64,000 nt of DNA from Ardenticatena maritima. GTDB lineage: Bacteria; Chloroflexota; Anaerolineae; Ardenticatenales; Ardenticatenaceae. A model generated the notes under the pieces. It saw only the letters and a program-made list of their open reading frames with translations. It made no database searches and was not told the origin of the DNA. A program made the position numbers and the translations under genes. Where the stretch lies: NCBI RefSeq assembly GCF_001306175.1, contig NZ_LGKN01000006.1, positions 62,001-126,000 on the forward strand, read 5' to 3'. This document shows, piece by piece, positions 10,052 to 17,734 of the stretch (the first letter of the stretch is position 1; the number at the start of each line of letters is the position of its first letter).

Positions 10052-10348
10052 TTATGCGTGTTCTTCCAGCACCGTTGGCACAATGACAAAGCCATCTTGC
10101 GCCTGCGGTGCATTTGCCAACGCCGCATCGCGTGGTAACGAGGGGCGCACAACATCGTCGCGCATGACACCTTGCACATCAACAGCGTGGGCAGTGGGAG
10201 GAATGGCGTCGGTATCCAATTCTTGCAATCGCTCGGCGTAGGAAAGAATGGCCGACAATTGCGAACGGAACATCTCTTTTTCGTCTTCACTCAGCGCAAG
10301 GCGTGCCAACTGGGCAATGTGTTCGACCTCTTCACGTGTCAAAGCCAT
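10052..10348 (-). CDS. gatC: Asp-tRNA(Asn)/Glu-tRNA(Gln) amidotransferase subunit C
   Basis: Small stabilising subunit of GatCAB. ATG 10348 (MALTREEVEHIAQLARLAL) matches the GatC N-terminus; the frame stays open to 10516 but that extension is non-homologous. The 98-residue product ends with the typical D-x-V-RP-SLPRD-ALANAPQ...FVIVPTVLE pattern. It is first in the operon, with a TATAAT-type promoter about 36 bp upstream. The Shine-Dalgarno sequence is weak (GGGGTG). Confidence 0.95.
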   Translation of the reverse strand: MALTREEVEHIAQLARLALSEDEKEMFRSQLSAILSYAERLQELDTDAIPPTAHAVDVQGVMRDDVVRPSLPRDAALANAPQAQDGFVIVPTVLEEHA

Positions 10349-10384
10349 ATGAACACCCCATTCATTTGTTCTCGAAGCGGCGCT

Positions 10385-10413
10385 ATTATACTCGCGAATG
10401 ATGAGATGGCGAA
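10385..10413 (-). promoter_or_regulatory. Putative sigma70 promoter of the gat operon
   Basis: On the minus strand TTCGCC, a 17-bp spacer and a consensus TATAAT (10390-10385) precede gatC. The predicted start leaves a leader of about 30 nt. The -35 is poor and the -10 is perfect. Confidence 0.6.
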
Positions 10414-10551
10414 TGCCATTCAAAGCCTGGGAAGAAGTTTCACGCCGCACCATGCAGATTCCCAAGCCTTCCCAAACGTGCGCATTGACAGGCGCATACC
10501 GGCAAAAAATCAACAAAAGTTTATTTGTCTTGTCAACTTCTTGCTAAAAAT

Positions 10552-10579
10552 TTGACAGAAATTCCTATTCTCTTATAAT
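10552..10579 (+). promoter_or_regulatory. Consensus sigma70 promoter for leader and CxxC protein
   Basis: A perfect TTGACA (10552-10557), a 16-bp spacer and a perfect TATAAT (10574-10579) lie in an AT-rich patch unlike the surrounding DNA. Transcription should begin near 10586. Confidence 0.85.
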
Positions 10580-10608
10580 GTAGCGTGTTCGAGGAAAGGG
10601 TTGAGCAG

Positions 10609-10662
10609 ATGACACGAGTGAGTGAACTTAGCAACCAGCGCCGTACATACGAAAGGGCGTGA
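10609..10662 (+). CDS. 17-residue leader peptide
   Basis: A short ORF, MTRVSELSNQRRTYERA, with an excellent ribosome site (GAGGAAAGGG at 10591-10600, 8 nt before the ATG). Its stop codon (10660-10662) lies inside the left arm of the terminator hairpin at 10655-10683. A ribosome reaching the stop would cover that arm and should block terminator formation. There is no run of a single amino acid, only an Arg pair, so it is not a classical amino-acid attenuator. No homology is recognised. The position between a strong promoter and a terminator suggests a regulatory leader; the peptide itself may have no function. Confidence 0.55.
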   Translation: MTRVSELSNQRRTYERA

Positions 10663-10689
10663 GCACGATGGGCTCTCACGCCCTTTTTT
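10655..10689 (+). terminator. Intrinsic terminator/attenuator in the leader
   Basis: GGGCGTGAG pairs perfectly with CTCACGCCC across an 11-nt loop, extended by AAA/TTT pairs and a run of six T. It lies about 70-100 nt after the predicted transcript start and about 45 nt before the next ORF. It either ends a ~105-nt RNA or attenuates the CxxC gene. Confidence 0.85.
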
Positions 10690-10734
10690 CTTTGGTCAAA
10701 GCCCATCATGAAGAAAGAAAGGATGCGGCAGCCT

Positions 10735-11100
10735 ATGTTTGGATCAAAAACCCCCTTCTTATTTCCGCATGAAAGCGTTCCGCACCTTCGTGATTGTCGT
10801 TCCGACAAGGCCTGGGTTGAACTTGTTGACCACGTTGCCACCCTTCCCGAAACACATGAAGACAGCCTGGCGTTTCAGCTGATGGTGATTCACATGGCTG
10901 GATGCCTGCGCTGCACCAACTACAAAGCCAATTTGGGATGCACGGTCTGCTCACAACGCGCTGTCCGCAACACCAAAGCCCCCATGAGCACCATCATGCG
11001 CTGGTTCAAACGCGCCCAAAATGAGGTGCGCGAGTTTCTGGCAACATTCACTGAAGAAAATAAAGCCGTCGCCGGCGGCGATGACAGACGCGCCGCTTAA
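10735..11100 (+). CDS. Small hypothetical protein with paired CxxC motifs
   Basis: A 121-residue protein of unknown function. The central segment has C57-x2-C60 and C69-x2-C72 (AGCLRC, GCTVC), a possible zinc or Fe-S site or a redox pair. The C-terminal part (STIMRWFKRAQNEVREF) is likely helical and basic. There is no signal peptide or membrane segment. ATG 10735 has AAAGG about 12 nt upstream; ATG 10708 in the same frame is possible but has no ribosome site. It is the only gene between a strong promoter/leader/terminator unit and a second strong terminator, so it is an independently controlled single-gene unit. Confidence 0.7.
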   Translation: MFGSKTPFLFPHESVPHLRDCRSDKAWVELVDHVATLPETHEDSLAFQLMVIHMAGCLRCTNYKANLGCTVCSQRAVRNTKAPMSTIMRWFKRAQNEVREFLATFTEENKAVAGGDDRRAA

Positions 11101-11119
11101 AGAAAGTCCAGACAAATTG

Positions 11120-11145
11120 AACCCCGCCTGCGAAGAGGCGGGGTT
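11120..11145 (+). terminator. Intrinsic terminator after the CxxC protein gene
   Basis: AACCCCGCCT / AGGCGGGGTT form a perfect 10-bp stem with a 6-nt loop, followed by TATTTG. It lies 19 bp after the stop. Confidence 0.85.
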
Positions 11146-11199
11146 TATTTGTTGCGGTGGTTTTTATTCGGAACGCATGAGGCCTTCGCGCCAGGCTGA

Positions 11200-12123
11200 T
11201 TACTCGTCCGGCTCCATCGCGCCGGTTGTCAGCGAATATGTCCACGTGGTTCCCTGATCATCCACCAACTGGATATGCTCACTTGCCTGCCAGATGACAT
11301 CGAGGAAGGTCTGTTCGTCTGTTGCCAGCACCCGCTGAGCCTCCTGACTACTTGCATCGAAAAGGAAAAGCCGCGATGGGCCAGCAGGTGGGCAGAGGGT
11401 CTGCACAAACAAAAGCGCCACCCGTTCGCCGTCGGGCGACCAGGCAACGCCGGCTAGCACCCCCTCTTGCGGAAACGACCAGCGCGCGATTTCGCCGCCG
11501 TCCACATCCCAGAGCGCCAGCGCCGACGGCTCAATAACCGCCAGGCGTTGCCGGTCGGGCGAGAAGATGGCGGACCACATCACTTCGCGCCGGCGTGTCT
11601 GGACATCAAACCGCGCGACAGCCCCCGCCCAAAATCCGCACCCGTCCGGGACGCCTTCACGCGTAGGTGTGTAGTAGAGATAGCGGCTATCCGGCGACCA
11701 GAGAAGCAGGTCAAACCCTGCCGCGCCAAGGCCGCCACAGGCTATCGTCTGCTCATCAACCTGCACAATCGCCCCATCGGTCGCCCGCAGAAGCAGCACT
11801 TCATAGGCATATTCGGGTCCTTCGCTCCCAAACGCCACGCAATCGTAAACAAGTACCTCTGCTTCCCACATCCCATCCGGCGAAGAGAGCGTCTTGTAGA
11901 CTCGCGGCGTTTGCTGTGCCGCCACGGTTGCCGCCAGGTTTGGTGTTGCCACGGGGGGCGGTGTTGGTGAAGGCGACGCTGACGCAGTTGGCGTCGCGCG
12001 CGTTGCTGTTGGCGAAGGCGTCATCGTGGGCAAGGGGGCGGACGCCTCACGAGCAGACACACACCCACTTATCAACAACACACATGCGACCAACCATACG
12101 CCATACGCAGAAGATTTCAGCAT
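11200..12123 (-). CDS. Putative lipoprotein with beta-propeller-like WD/TolB repeats
   Basis: The 307-residue product starts MLKSSAYGVWLVACVLLISGC, a signal peptide ending in a lipobox, so it is probably anchored outside the membrane. A Thr/Pro/Ser-rich linker (PTMTPSPTATRATPT) spans about residues 30-60. Repeats of the type WSPDSRYLYYTP, FSPDRQRLAVI and WSPDGERVALLF follow, typical of TolB/WD40-like propellers. ATG 12123 has AAAGGATG about 12 nt upstream. No catalytic motif is seen; a binding or sensing role is likely but unproven. The sister lipoprotein at 60587-61726 has the same plan. Confidence 0.75.
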   Translation of the reverse strand: MLKSSAYGVWLVACVLLISGCVSAREASAPLPTMTPSPTATRATPTASASPSPTPPPVATPNLAATVAAQQTPRVYKTLSSPDGMWEAEVLVYDCVAFGSEGPEYAYEVLLLRATDGAIVQVDEQTIACGGLGAAGFDLLLWSPDSRYLYYTPTREGVPDGCGFWAGAVARFDVQTRRREVMWSAIFSPDRQRLAVIEPSALALWDVDGGEIARWSFPQEGVLAGVAWSPDGERVALLFVQTLCPPAGPSRLFLFDASSQEAQRVLATDEQTFLDVIWQASEHIQLVDDQGTTWTYSLTTGAMEPDE

Positions 12124-12145
12124 GCTTATAAGCACATCCTTTTGT

Positions 12146-12658
12146 CTATAGGTTGCCTTTCCACACATTCCACACATTCAACATGCGTGCAGCCAACGCA
12201 GCAGCCACCTCGGCACGCTGCTCCCCGCCTTCCCACACCATCCCCACAGCCTCATCTGCCACCTCTTCCCACACCGCTTCCACAAAGAGACGCCCTTTCG
12301 GGAGTTGATAGGCCGCGCCGGCCATTTCACCATGCGGCGGCCATTCACTTTCAACATCCCAAAAGATGCCCATCTGCTCTATTGCCTTCGTCGGCACGCC
12401 GGCCGCCAACAAGTGTTGGGCGATCATCATGCGCAAAGGCTCCTCCCACGCTTCCTGTACATACGCCACACACATTCGTTGCAACGTCTCAGCCTCTTCG
12501 CGCACCCATTCGATCAAGTCTTCTTCAAGAGGATGCTGCCAATGGGCTTCCAGCGTTCCCCAGCGAAAAGCAATCTCACCGTCTGTTTCTTCAATGTGCC
12601 ATGGCGCCGGTTCATCTATGTACCCTGTCACTTCACGAACCAACATATCGAGATGCAT
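12146..12658 (-). CDS. Hypothetical protein
   Basis: A 170-residue acidic, Trp-rich soluble protein starting MHLDMLVREVTGYIDEPAP. AGGAGGGG precedes ATG 12658; the open frame extends upstream into the carbonic anhydrase terminator and is rejected. The sequence has a beta-rich N-terminal part (WHIEETDGEIAFRWG) and helical remainder (EEDLIEWVREEAETLQRM, AAALAARMLNVWNVW). I recognise no family. It lies 23 bp upstream of the lipoprotein gene, so the two are probably co-transcribed. Confidence 0.7.
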   Translation of the reverse strand: MHLDMLVREVTGYIDEPAPWHIEETDGEIAFRWGTLEAHWQHPLEEDLIEWVREEAETLQRMCVAYVQEAWEEPLRMMIAQHLLAAGVPTKAIEQMGIFWDVESEWPPHGEMAGAAYQLPKGRLFVEAVWEEVADEAVGMVWEGGEQRAEVAAALAARMLNVWNVWKGNL

Positions 12659-12694
12659 ACGCTCCCCTCCTGAGATGGCGCATGAGACAAAGAA

Positions 12695-12713
12695 GGGGGG
12701 CTGCTTGCCCCCC
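12695..12713 (-). terminator. Intrinsic terminator of the carbonic anhydrase gene
   Basis: On the minus strand GGGGGGC / GCCCCCC form a 7-bp stem with a 5-nt loop followed by TTCTTTGTCT. It lies about 20 bp after the stop at 12733. Confidence 0.75.
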
Positions 12714-12732
12714 TCTGCACTGTTCTCCTTGC

Positions 12733-13614
12733 TCAGACCAGCGAGCGCCGCCGTATGACCAGCCCCACGCCCGCCAGCGCGACACCCGCCCCCATCAACC
12801 ACCATCCCACGGGTACCGACGCACGCCCCGTTTCCGGCAGCATTTGCGGTGCCCCGCCAACGTAGAACAAGCGTTCATTGAGCGGCTGAACAGGGCGGTT
12901 GTTGTGGTCGTAGATCGCCGTGAAAGCCGCAATCTGTTCCGCCGACATCTCCACCGGCGTGGCCATAACCACCCACTTGACGCCCTCCGTGCATGGCGGC
13001 GTCGTAAAAGAACCGTCATAGCGATAGTAGGACAAATCCGCCGGCAACAAATCCATGGCGTTGACACTGACTCCCTCGATCGTTTGCGGCTCGCCAACAT
13101 CTGCCGGCAGGTGCGCCCATACCGGTTGATAGGCGGCGTTTTCAGCCCCCTCACGAATAAAAACCCCGACTACAGCATACTCGCCATCCTCGCTTTGGTG
13201 CACAAAATGGGCTTCAATGGGGAAGAACTGCCCCTGCATGGTGTGCTCACTGGGGGCATGGAAATGGAATTGAAGCAGATTGTACTGCTTGCCTTCGAGC
13301 GTCATGAAACTGCCCTGGTCGTATTCCACCTTGATCGTGTGCCCATTGTTGACAATCGTCAGATTTGTGGGGTCATACACAAATTGAATGTCAGGTTGAT
13401 TGAGCGGCGCCCATTCGGGGATATCAATCGGCGATTGTTCGCGCCCCTGTGAGCACGTCGCATACTCTGGGCTCAATTCTCCCCAATGCTCAGGCCCATG
13501 TTCGCCCTCATAGCCCCATTCCGCGCCTCCTTCTGCGGCGACACCTCCGGCAAAGAGCAGAACGCCCACCCACACCAACAAGACCGACAACAAATTTCGC
13601 GCAGACTTACGCAT
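12733..13614 (-). CDS. Secreted alpha-carbonic anhydrase with LPETG cell-wall sorting signal
   Basis: Interconverts CO2 and bicarbonate outside the membrane. The 293-residue product starts at ATG 13614 (AAGGAGG 6 nt upstream) with a signal peptide (residues 1-27, ending GGVAA). The alpha-class motifs are QSPIDI (60-65), the zinc ligands H117, H119 and H136 in QFHFHAPSEH and EAHFVHQ, and TTPPCTEGV. The C-terminus has LPETG at 259-263, then a hydrophobic helix and RRRSLV, the layout of a sortase substrate. Bacterial alpha-CAs are usually soluble secreted enzymes, so wall anchoring is unusual. No sortase gene is in the window. Confidence 0.95.
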   Translation of the reverse strand: MRKSARNLLSVLLVWVGVLLFAGGVAAEGGAEWGYEGEHGPEHWGELSPEYATCSQGREQSPIDIPEWAPLNQPDIQFVYDPTNLTIVNNGHTIKVEYDQGSFMTLEGKQYNLLQFHFHAPSEHTMQGQFFPIEAHFVHQSEDGEYAVVGVFIREGAENAAYQPVWAHLPADVGEPQTIEGVSVNAMDLLPADLSYYRYDGSFTTPPCTEGVKWVVMATPVEMSAEQIAAFTAIYDHNNRPVQPLNERLFYVGGAPQMLPETGRASVPVGWWLMGAGVALAGVGLVIRRRSLV

Positions 13615-13917
13615 TGCGTTCCTCCTTTTTGCAAAATTGACAAGGTTGGGCACAACTGCGGGGGTACAACCATCTCTGTCGCTACGGAGCACCTCCTTTC
13701 TATGAAGCTTCTGACGTCAAACCTTCGCTGATAAAGAAGTAAAAAATCATCATGGAAATACACCGACACACACCACAACGTTGAGATACAACTACGAGGA
13801 GACGAAGAAAGCACCATTGAAGAAATCAAACAACAAGCACATCCTATCAAGGCACACAGGCAATGTCAACCCAAAATCTTTATGTATTCAACCTGCTTTG
13901 CGCCTCGCCCGCCAACA

Positions 13918-13951
13918 ACATGACATATCTCATCCCCAAAACATGACATAT
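13918..13951. repeat. Two 11-bp direct repeats, putative operator
   Basis: ACATGACATAT occurs at 13918-13928 and again at 13941-13951, 23 bp apart (about two helical turns). The second copy ends 15 bp before the -35 box of the iron-transporter promoter. This placement suits a regulator binding two sites on one DNA face. Confidence 0.6.
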
Positions 13952-13966
13952 TGTTGAGTAAATCAC

Positions 13967-13994
13967 TTGACATTATCGTGAACCCATATATCTT
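13967..13994 (+). promoter_or_regulatory. Putative promoter of the iron transport operon
   Basis: TTGACA (13967-13972), a 16-bp spacer and TATCTT (13989-13994) lie about 50 bp before the binding-protein start. Confidence 0.65.
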
Positions 13995-14044
13995 ACAAGC
14001 CCGCTTTGAGAGATAAACTATTCGTCACAGGAGGCACACCACCT

Positions 14045-15148
14045 ATGTCACGCGCAAAAATCAGCCTTTTGTTCACAGTTCTGTTGGTGGCGATCTTCGT
14101 CATCGCTTGCGGGAACAGCGGCGGCGAAGCGACGCCTGAACCGAGCGTCAGCCCGGAAGCCAGCGCCAGCCCCGAAGCGAGCGCAGAACCGGGACACAGC
14201 GATACCGACCTGGAAAGCGGTGGGCTGGTCATCTATTCGGGCCGCTCCGAAAGCCTGGTGGGTCCCATCATCGAGCAGTTTGAAGAAGAAACCGGCATTG
14301 ACGTGAAAGTGCGCTACGGCGGCACCGCCGAAATGGCCGCCACCATTCTGGAAGAAGGCGAACGCTCGCCCGCTGACATCTTTTATGCACAAGACCCCAG
14401 TGGTTTAGGGGCGGTTGCCGTGCAAGGGCTGTTCCAAACATTGCCCAACGATATCCTCGAAACCGTTGACCCGCGCTTCCGCGCCGACGACGGCTCGTGG
14501 GTAGGCATTACCGGCCGCGTCCGCGTGGTTGTGTACAACACCGAACGTCTCTCCGAAGACGACCTGCCCACCGACATGTGGGGCTTTACCGACCCGCAGT
14601 GGAAAGGGCGCATCGGCTGGGCACCCACCAACGGCTCGTTCCAGGCAATGGTGACAGCCATGCGCGCCATTTGGGGCGAGGAACGCACGCGCGAATGGCT
14701 GGAAGGCATTCTCGCCAACGAACCGACGGTCTATGAAAACAACACATCCATCGTTGCGGGCGTTGGCGCAGGCGAAGTTGACGTCGGCTTTGTAAACCAT
14801 TACTATCTCTACCGTTTCCTGGCTGAACAAGGCGAGTCCTTCCCGGCGCGTAATTACTTCTTGCCGGGTGGCGGTCCTGGTTCGATTGTCCTGGTCTCGG
14901 GTGTGGGCATTCTGAAGAACGCCGAACACCAGGAAGCCGCCGAGCAGTTCGTGCGCTTCCTACTCTCAGAAGAAGCCCAATCGTACTTTGCTGAAAAGAC
15001 CTACGAATACCCGATGAACCCGGCCGTCAAGCCTTATGGCGACCTGCCGCCGCTGGACTCGCTCAACGTGCCGGACGTTGACCTGTCGAACTTGACCGAC
15101 TTGCAAGGCACGATCGAACTCTTGCGTGAGGTTGGAGCACTGCCGTAA
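14045..15148 (+). CDS. Ferric iron ABC transporter substrate-binding lipoprotein
   Basis: Captures Fe(III) outside the membrane for import (FbpA/FutA family). The 367-residue protein starts at ATG 14045, where GGAGG precedes the start; an in-frame ATG at 14006 is weaker. A lipobox places the lipid on C22 (FVIACGN), followed by a low-complexity Pro/Glu/Ala/Ser linker to about residue 60. The fold markers LVIYSGRSE, PADIFYAQDPSGLGAV and the tyrosine group NHYYLYRF (Y253, Y254, Y256) match iron-binding members. The stop overlaps the permease start (TAATG), so the two are coupled. Confidence 0.92.
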   Translation: MSRAKISLLFTVLLVAIFVIACGNSGGEATPEPSVSPEASASPEASAEPGHSDTDLESGGLVIYSGRSESLVGPIIEQFEEETGIDVKVRYGGTAEMAATILEEGERSPADIFYAQDPSGLGAVAVQGLFQTLPNDILETVDPRFRADDGSWVGITGRVRVVVYNTERLSEDDLPTDMWGFTDPQWKGRIGWAPTNGSFQAMVTAMRAIWGEERTREWLEGILANEPTVYENNTSIVAGVGAGEVDVGFVNHYYLYRFLAEQGESFPARNYFLPGGGPGSIVLVSGVGILKNAEHQEAAEQFVRFLLSEEAQSYFAEKTYEYPMNPAVKPYGDLPPLDSLNVPDVDLSNLTDLQGTIELLREVGALP

Positions 15149-16788
15149 TGGCACACACGTCGAATCCTCGCTTACAGCGCCGAACACGAGGGGGACGATT
15201 TCATCGTCCCCCTCCTTTGCGTGTCAGCACAGCCCTCATGCTCTGGGTGCCCTCGCTGACCGCTTCCCTGTTGGTCCTGCTCCCCATGAGTTACCTGGCA
15301 CTGCGCGTGCTTGGCGGGGGGCTTTCCGCCTGGCGACTGGTCTTTCGGCCAAGCACCCTTGAAGTGATTTGGAATTCAGGCGTGCTGGCGGCCGCCGTCA
15401 CAGCCTGTTCCGCCCTCATTGCCGTCCCCCTCGCCTGGCTGACCGTGCGCACCGATCTGCCTGGTCGCCGAACCTGGACGGTGCTCATCTCGCTGCCGCT
15501 GGTCATTCCCAGTTATGTGGCCGCCTATCTCTTCATCGCGGCGCTTGGACCGCGCGGCATGCTGCAACAGTGGCTCGAAGGCGTGTTTGGCATCACCCGC
15601 CTGCCCACCATCTACGGCTTTCCGGGCGCGTTGATTGTCCTCACGCTGATGACCTACCCCTACATGTACCTGAGTGTCCGCGCCGCCCTGCAAGGGCTTG
15701 ACCCCAGCCTGGAAGAAGCCGCGCGCAGCCTGGGGCATACGGGATGGGAAACTTTTCGCCGCATCACACTTCCGCAACTGCAACCCGCGCTGGCCGCCGG
15801 CGGCTTGCTTGTTGCGCTGTACACCTTGCGCGACTTCGGCGCCGTCTCACTCATGCGCTACAACACCTTCACCCGCGTGATTTATGTCCAGTACAAATCC
15901 TCCTTCGACCGCACATCCGCCGCCGCCCTGGCGTTGGTGCTGGTTGTCCTGACGCTGGTCCTGCTCGTCATCGAGTCGCGCATTCGTGGGCAAGCCCGCT
16001 ACCACCGGGCGGCTGTGGGGGCGGCGCGTCGCGCCAAAACCATCAAACTGGGGCGCTGGCGCTGGCCAGCCCTGGCATTTTGCGCGAGTGTGGTTGCGCT
16101 GGCGCTGGTTCTGCCGGCGACGGTGTTGTTCTACTGGCTGATACGCGGCTGGCTCGCCGGAGAAGAATTCGTTTCGCTTTGGGCGCCGCTCCGCAATTCG
16201 CTCAGCGTCTCGGCGATTGCCGCCATTGTGACAACGGCGTTTGCCCTGCCCATCGCCTTTGTCGAAATCCGCTGGCCGAGCCGTCTCAGCCGCTTTGTGG
16301 AACGTACAACCTACATCGGCTACGCACTGCCGGGCATCGTTATCGCGCTGGCGTTCGTCTTCTTTGGCGTGCGTTTTGCCCGCCCCATCTACCAGACCAT
16401 CTGGCTGCTCATTCTCGCGTATGTCGTGCTCTTCCTGCCGCAAGCCGTGGGGGCAATACGCGCATCCCTCTTGCAAGTCAACCCCTCGGTGGAAGAAGCC
16501 GCGCGCAGCCTGGGACGCAAACCGTGGGAAGTCCTTGTGTACATCACACTGCCGCTCGTGCGCCCTGGGCTGGTGGCTGCTTTCGGGCTGGTTTTTCTCA
16601 CCACGATGAAGGAACTCCCCGCTACCCTCATCCTGGGACCGTTCGACTTCAAGACGCTGGCAACCGTCGTCTGGGGGGCGGTATCCGAGGCCTTTTTTGC
16701 ACGCGCCGCCGCGCCCGCCCTGCTCATCATTCTGGCCTCTTCGGTGCCCATGGCCTTCTTCGTCGTGCGTGAAGAAGCCGGCGAATAG
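15148..16788 (+). CDS. Iron ABC transporter permease (fused two-domain type)
   Basis: A 546-residue membrane protein with about 12 transmembrane helices. It consists of two binding-protein-dependent permease domains fused, as in FbpB/FutB. Each carries an EAA loop that contacts the ATPase: EEAARSLGHTGWETFRRITLP near residue 189 and EEAARSLGRKPWEVLVYITLP near residue 449. The start overlaps the stop of the binding-protein gene by one base. The operon ends here: no ATP-binding subunit gene follows, and a terminator stands 18 bp downstream, so the ATPase must be encoded elsewhere or shared. Confidence 0.93.
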   Translation: MAHTSNPRLQRRTRGGRFHRPPPLRVSTALMLWVPSLTASLLVLLPMSYLALRVLGGGLSAWRLVFRPSTLEVIWNSGVLAAAVTACSALIAVPLAWLTVRTDLPGRRTWTVLISLPLVIPSYVAAYLFIAALGPRGMLQQWLEGVFGITRLPTIYGFPGALIVLTLMTYPYMYLSVRAALQGLDPSLEEAARSLGHTGWETFRRITLPQLQPALAAGGLLVALYTLRDFGAVSLMRYNTFTRVIYVQYKSSFDRTSAAALALVLVVLTLVLLVIESRIRGQARYHRAAVGAARRAKTIKLGRWRWPALAFCASVVALALVLPATVLFYWLIRGWLAGEEFVSLWAPLRNSLSVSAIAAIVTTAFALPIAFVEIRWPSRLSRFVERTTYIGYALPGIVIALAFVFFGVRFARPIYQTIWLLILAYVVLFLPQAVGAIRASLLQVNPSVEEAARSLGRKPWEVLVYITLPLVRPGLVAAFGLVFLTTMKELPATLILGPFDFKTLATVVWGAVSEAFFARAAAPALLIILASSVPMAFFVVREEAGE

Positions 16789-16805
16789 CCGCGCAGAAAA
16801 ACAAA

Positions 16806-16827
16806 AACGCCCCCGTCTGGGGGCGTT
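16806..16827. terminator. Bidirectional terminator between permease and YceI-like gene
   Basis: AACGCCCCC / GGGGGCGTT form a perfect 9-bp stem with a 4-nt loop. The minus-strand transcript continues TTTGTTTTTC, an ideal tail for the YceI-like gene; the plus-strand side is weaker. Confidence 0.85.
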
Positions 16828-16847
16828 GGCGTACATGCACGTGCGCG

Positions 16848-17657
16848 TTATTGGGCTTCCGCCGCAAAGTTGAGAATCAGCGTCACCTCATCGGCGACGC
16901 CCGTCACCGCCGGCACTTCGGGAATGGAAACACCCCAATCAGCGTATTGAACAACCGCGCGCGCCGTCCCTTCCACGCGGTTCTCGCTCACCACCGTTGC
17001 CTCCACATCAAACACAACTTCGCGCGTCGTGTCGAGAATCGTCAAATCCCCCACCACCTGGAACGTGTAGGTCTGCCCCACTTCGACACGCTCCGGCGCA
17101 CCCACAACGCTTTTCGGTTCAAACGTGATGAACTCGTACTGGTCGGTCAGCAGAATGCGATTCTTGATAGCGCGGTCGCGGCGTTCATCGTCGGTGGCAA
17201 AGGTGCGTGCATTGATGAGAATGGGCGAGAACGATATCTCGGCGGAGTTGGCAAAGTCAACCGTGAACGTGCCGGCGACATCGATCGTCGAGCCAACAAC
17301 GGTTTTGGGCGAACCGCGCAACACTTCATCAATGATGAATTGCGCTTCGGTCTCCCCATCCACAAAGGCAAATGTGCGCGCCGTACTCGTTTCGCTTGCC
17401 GCGGTCGGTTCGGCTGTGGCTTCCGGCGGCGTGGTTGGTTCCGCCGTCGGTTCAACAGCCTGCGTAGGCGTCGGTTCGGCCGTGGGCGCTTCCGGTTGCT
17501 CTGTTGGCGGTTGCTCCGCCTGGACGGTCGCCAGGGCTTCTTCCGCGCTCAGGCTGGCTTCTTCGGGGGTGCGCAAGAACGAATACGCCACCGCCGCGAC
17601 GCCAAGCACACCAATCACAACCACAGCAAGAACAGCCATGGAAAGATTGCGTTTCAT
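16848..17657 (-). CDS. Membrane-anchored YceI-family protein
   Basis: A 269-residue protein. An N-terminal transmembrane helix (about residues 6-28) is followed by a Pro/Thr/Glu/Ala linker (to about 100) and then a YceI-like lipocalin domain (GSTIDVAGTFTVDF, INARTFATDDERRD, FEPKSVVG, YTFQVVGDLTI). YceI proteins bind isoprenoid-type lipids such as polyprenyls. The linker suggests display outside the membrane. ATG 17657 is chosen for its MKRNLSMAVLAVVVIG signal helix. It lies 77 bp downstream of the small hypothetical gene on the same strand. Confidence 0.85.
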   Translation of the reverse strand: MKRNLSMAVLAVVVIGVLGVAAVAYSFLRTPEEASLSAEEALATVQAEQPPTEQPEAPTAEPTPTQAVEPTAEPTTPPEATAEPTAASETSTARTFAFVDGETEAQFIIDEVLRGSPKTVVGSTIDVAGTFTVDFANSAEISFSPILINARTFATDDERRDRAIKNRILLTDQYEFITFEPKSVVGAPERVEVGQTYTFQVVGDLTILDTTREVVFDVEATVVSENRVEGTARAVVQYADWGVSIPEVPAVTGVADEVTLILNFAAEAQ

Positions 17658-17734
17658 AGTTGCAAGATCTCCGTATTGATTGTTTTCATCTTTGACTATA
17701 CGCCGCACATGTGGAGAAACGATGAAGAAACCCG

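Larger units (their letters stand above)
13615..14044. other. AT-rich intergenic control region
   Basis: A 430-bp stretch between the divergent carbonic anhydrase and iron-transporter genes with no supported gene. It holds the carbonic anhydrase ribosome site at the left, a pair of 11-bp direct repeats near 13918-13951, and a TTGACA promoter near 13967. Its base composition is visibly lower in GC than the flanking genes. Confidence 0.7.

Noticed and set aside
10585-10655. SAM riboswitch-like string (GCAACCAG) in the leader
   Set aside because: No matching stem arrangement is visible; the strong ribosome site and ORF explain the stretch better.
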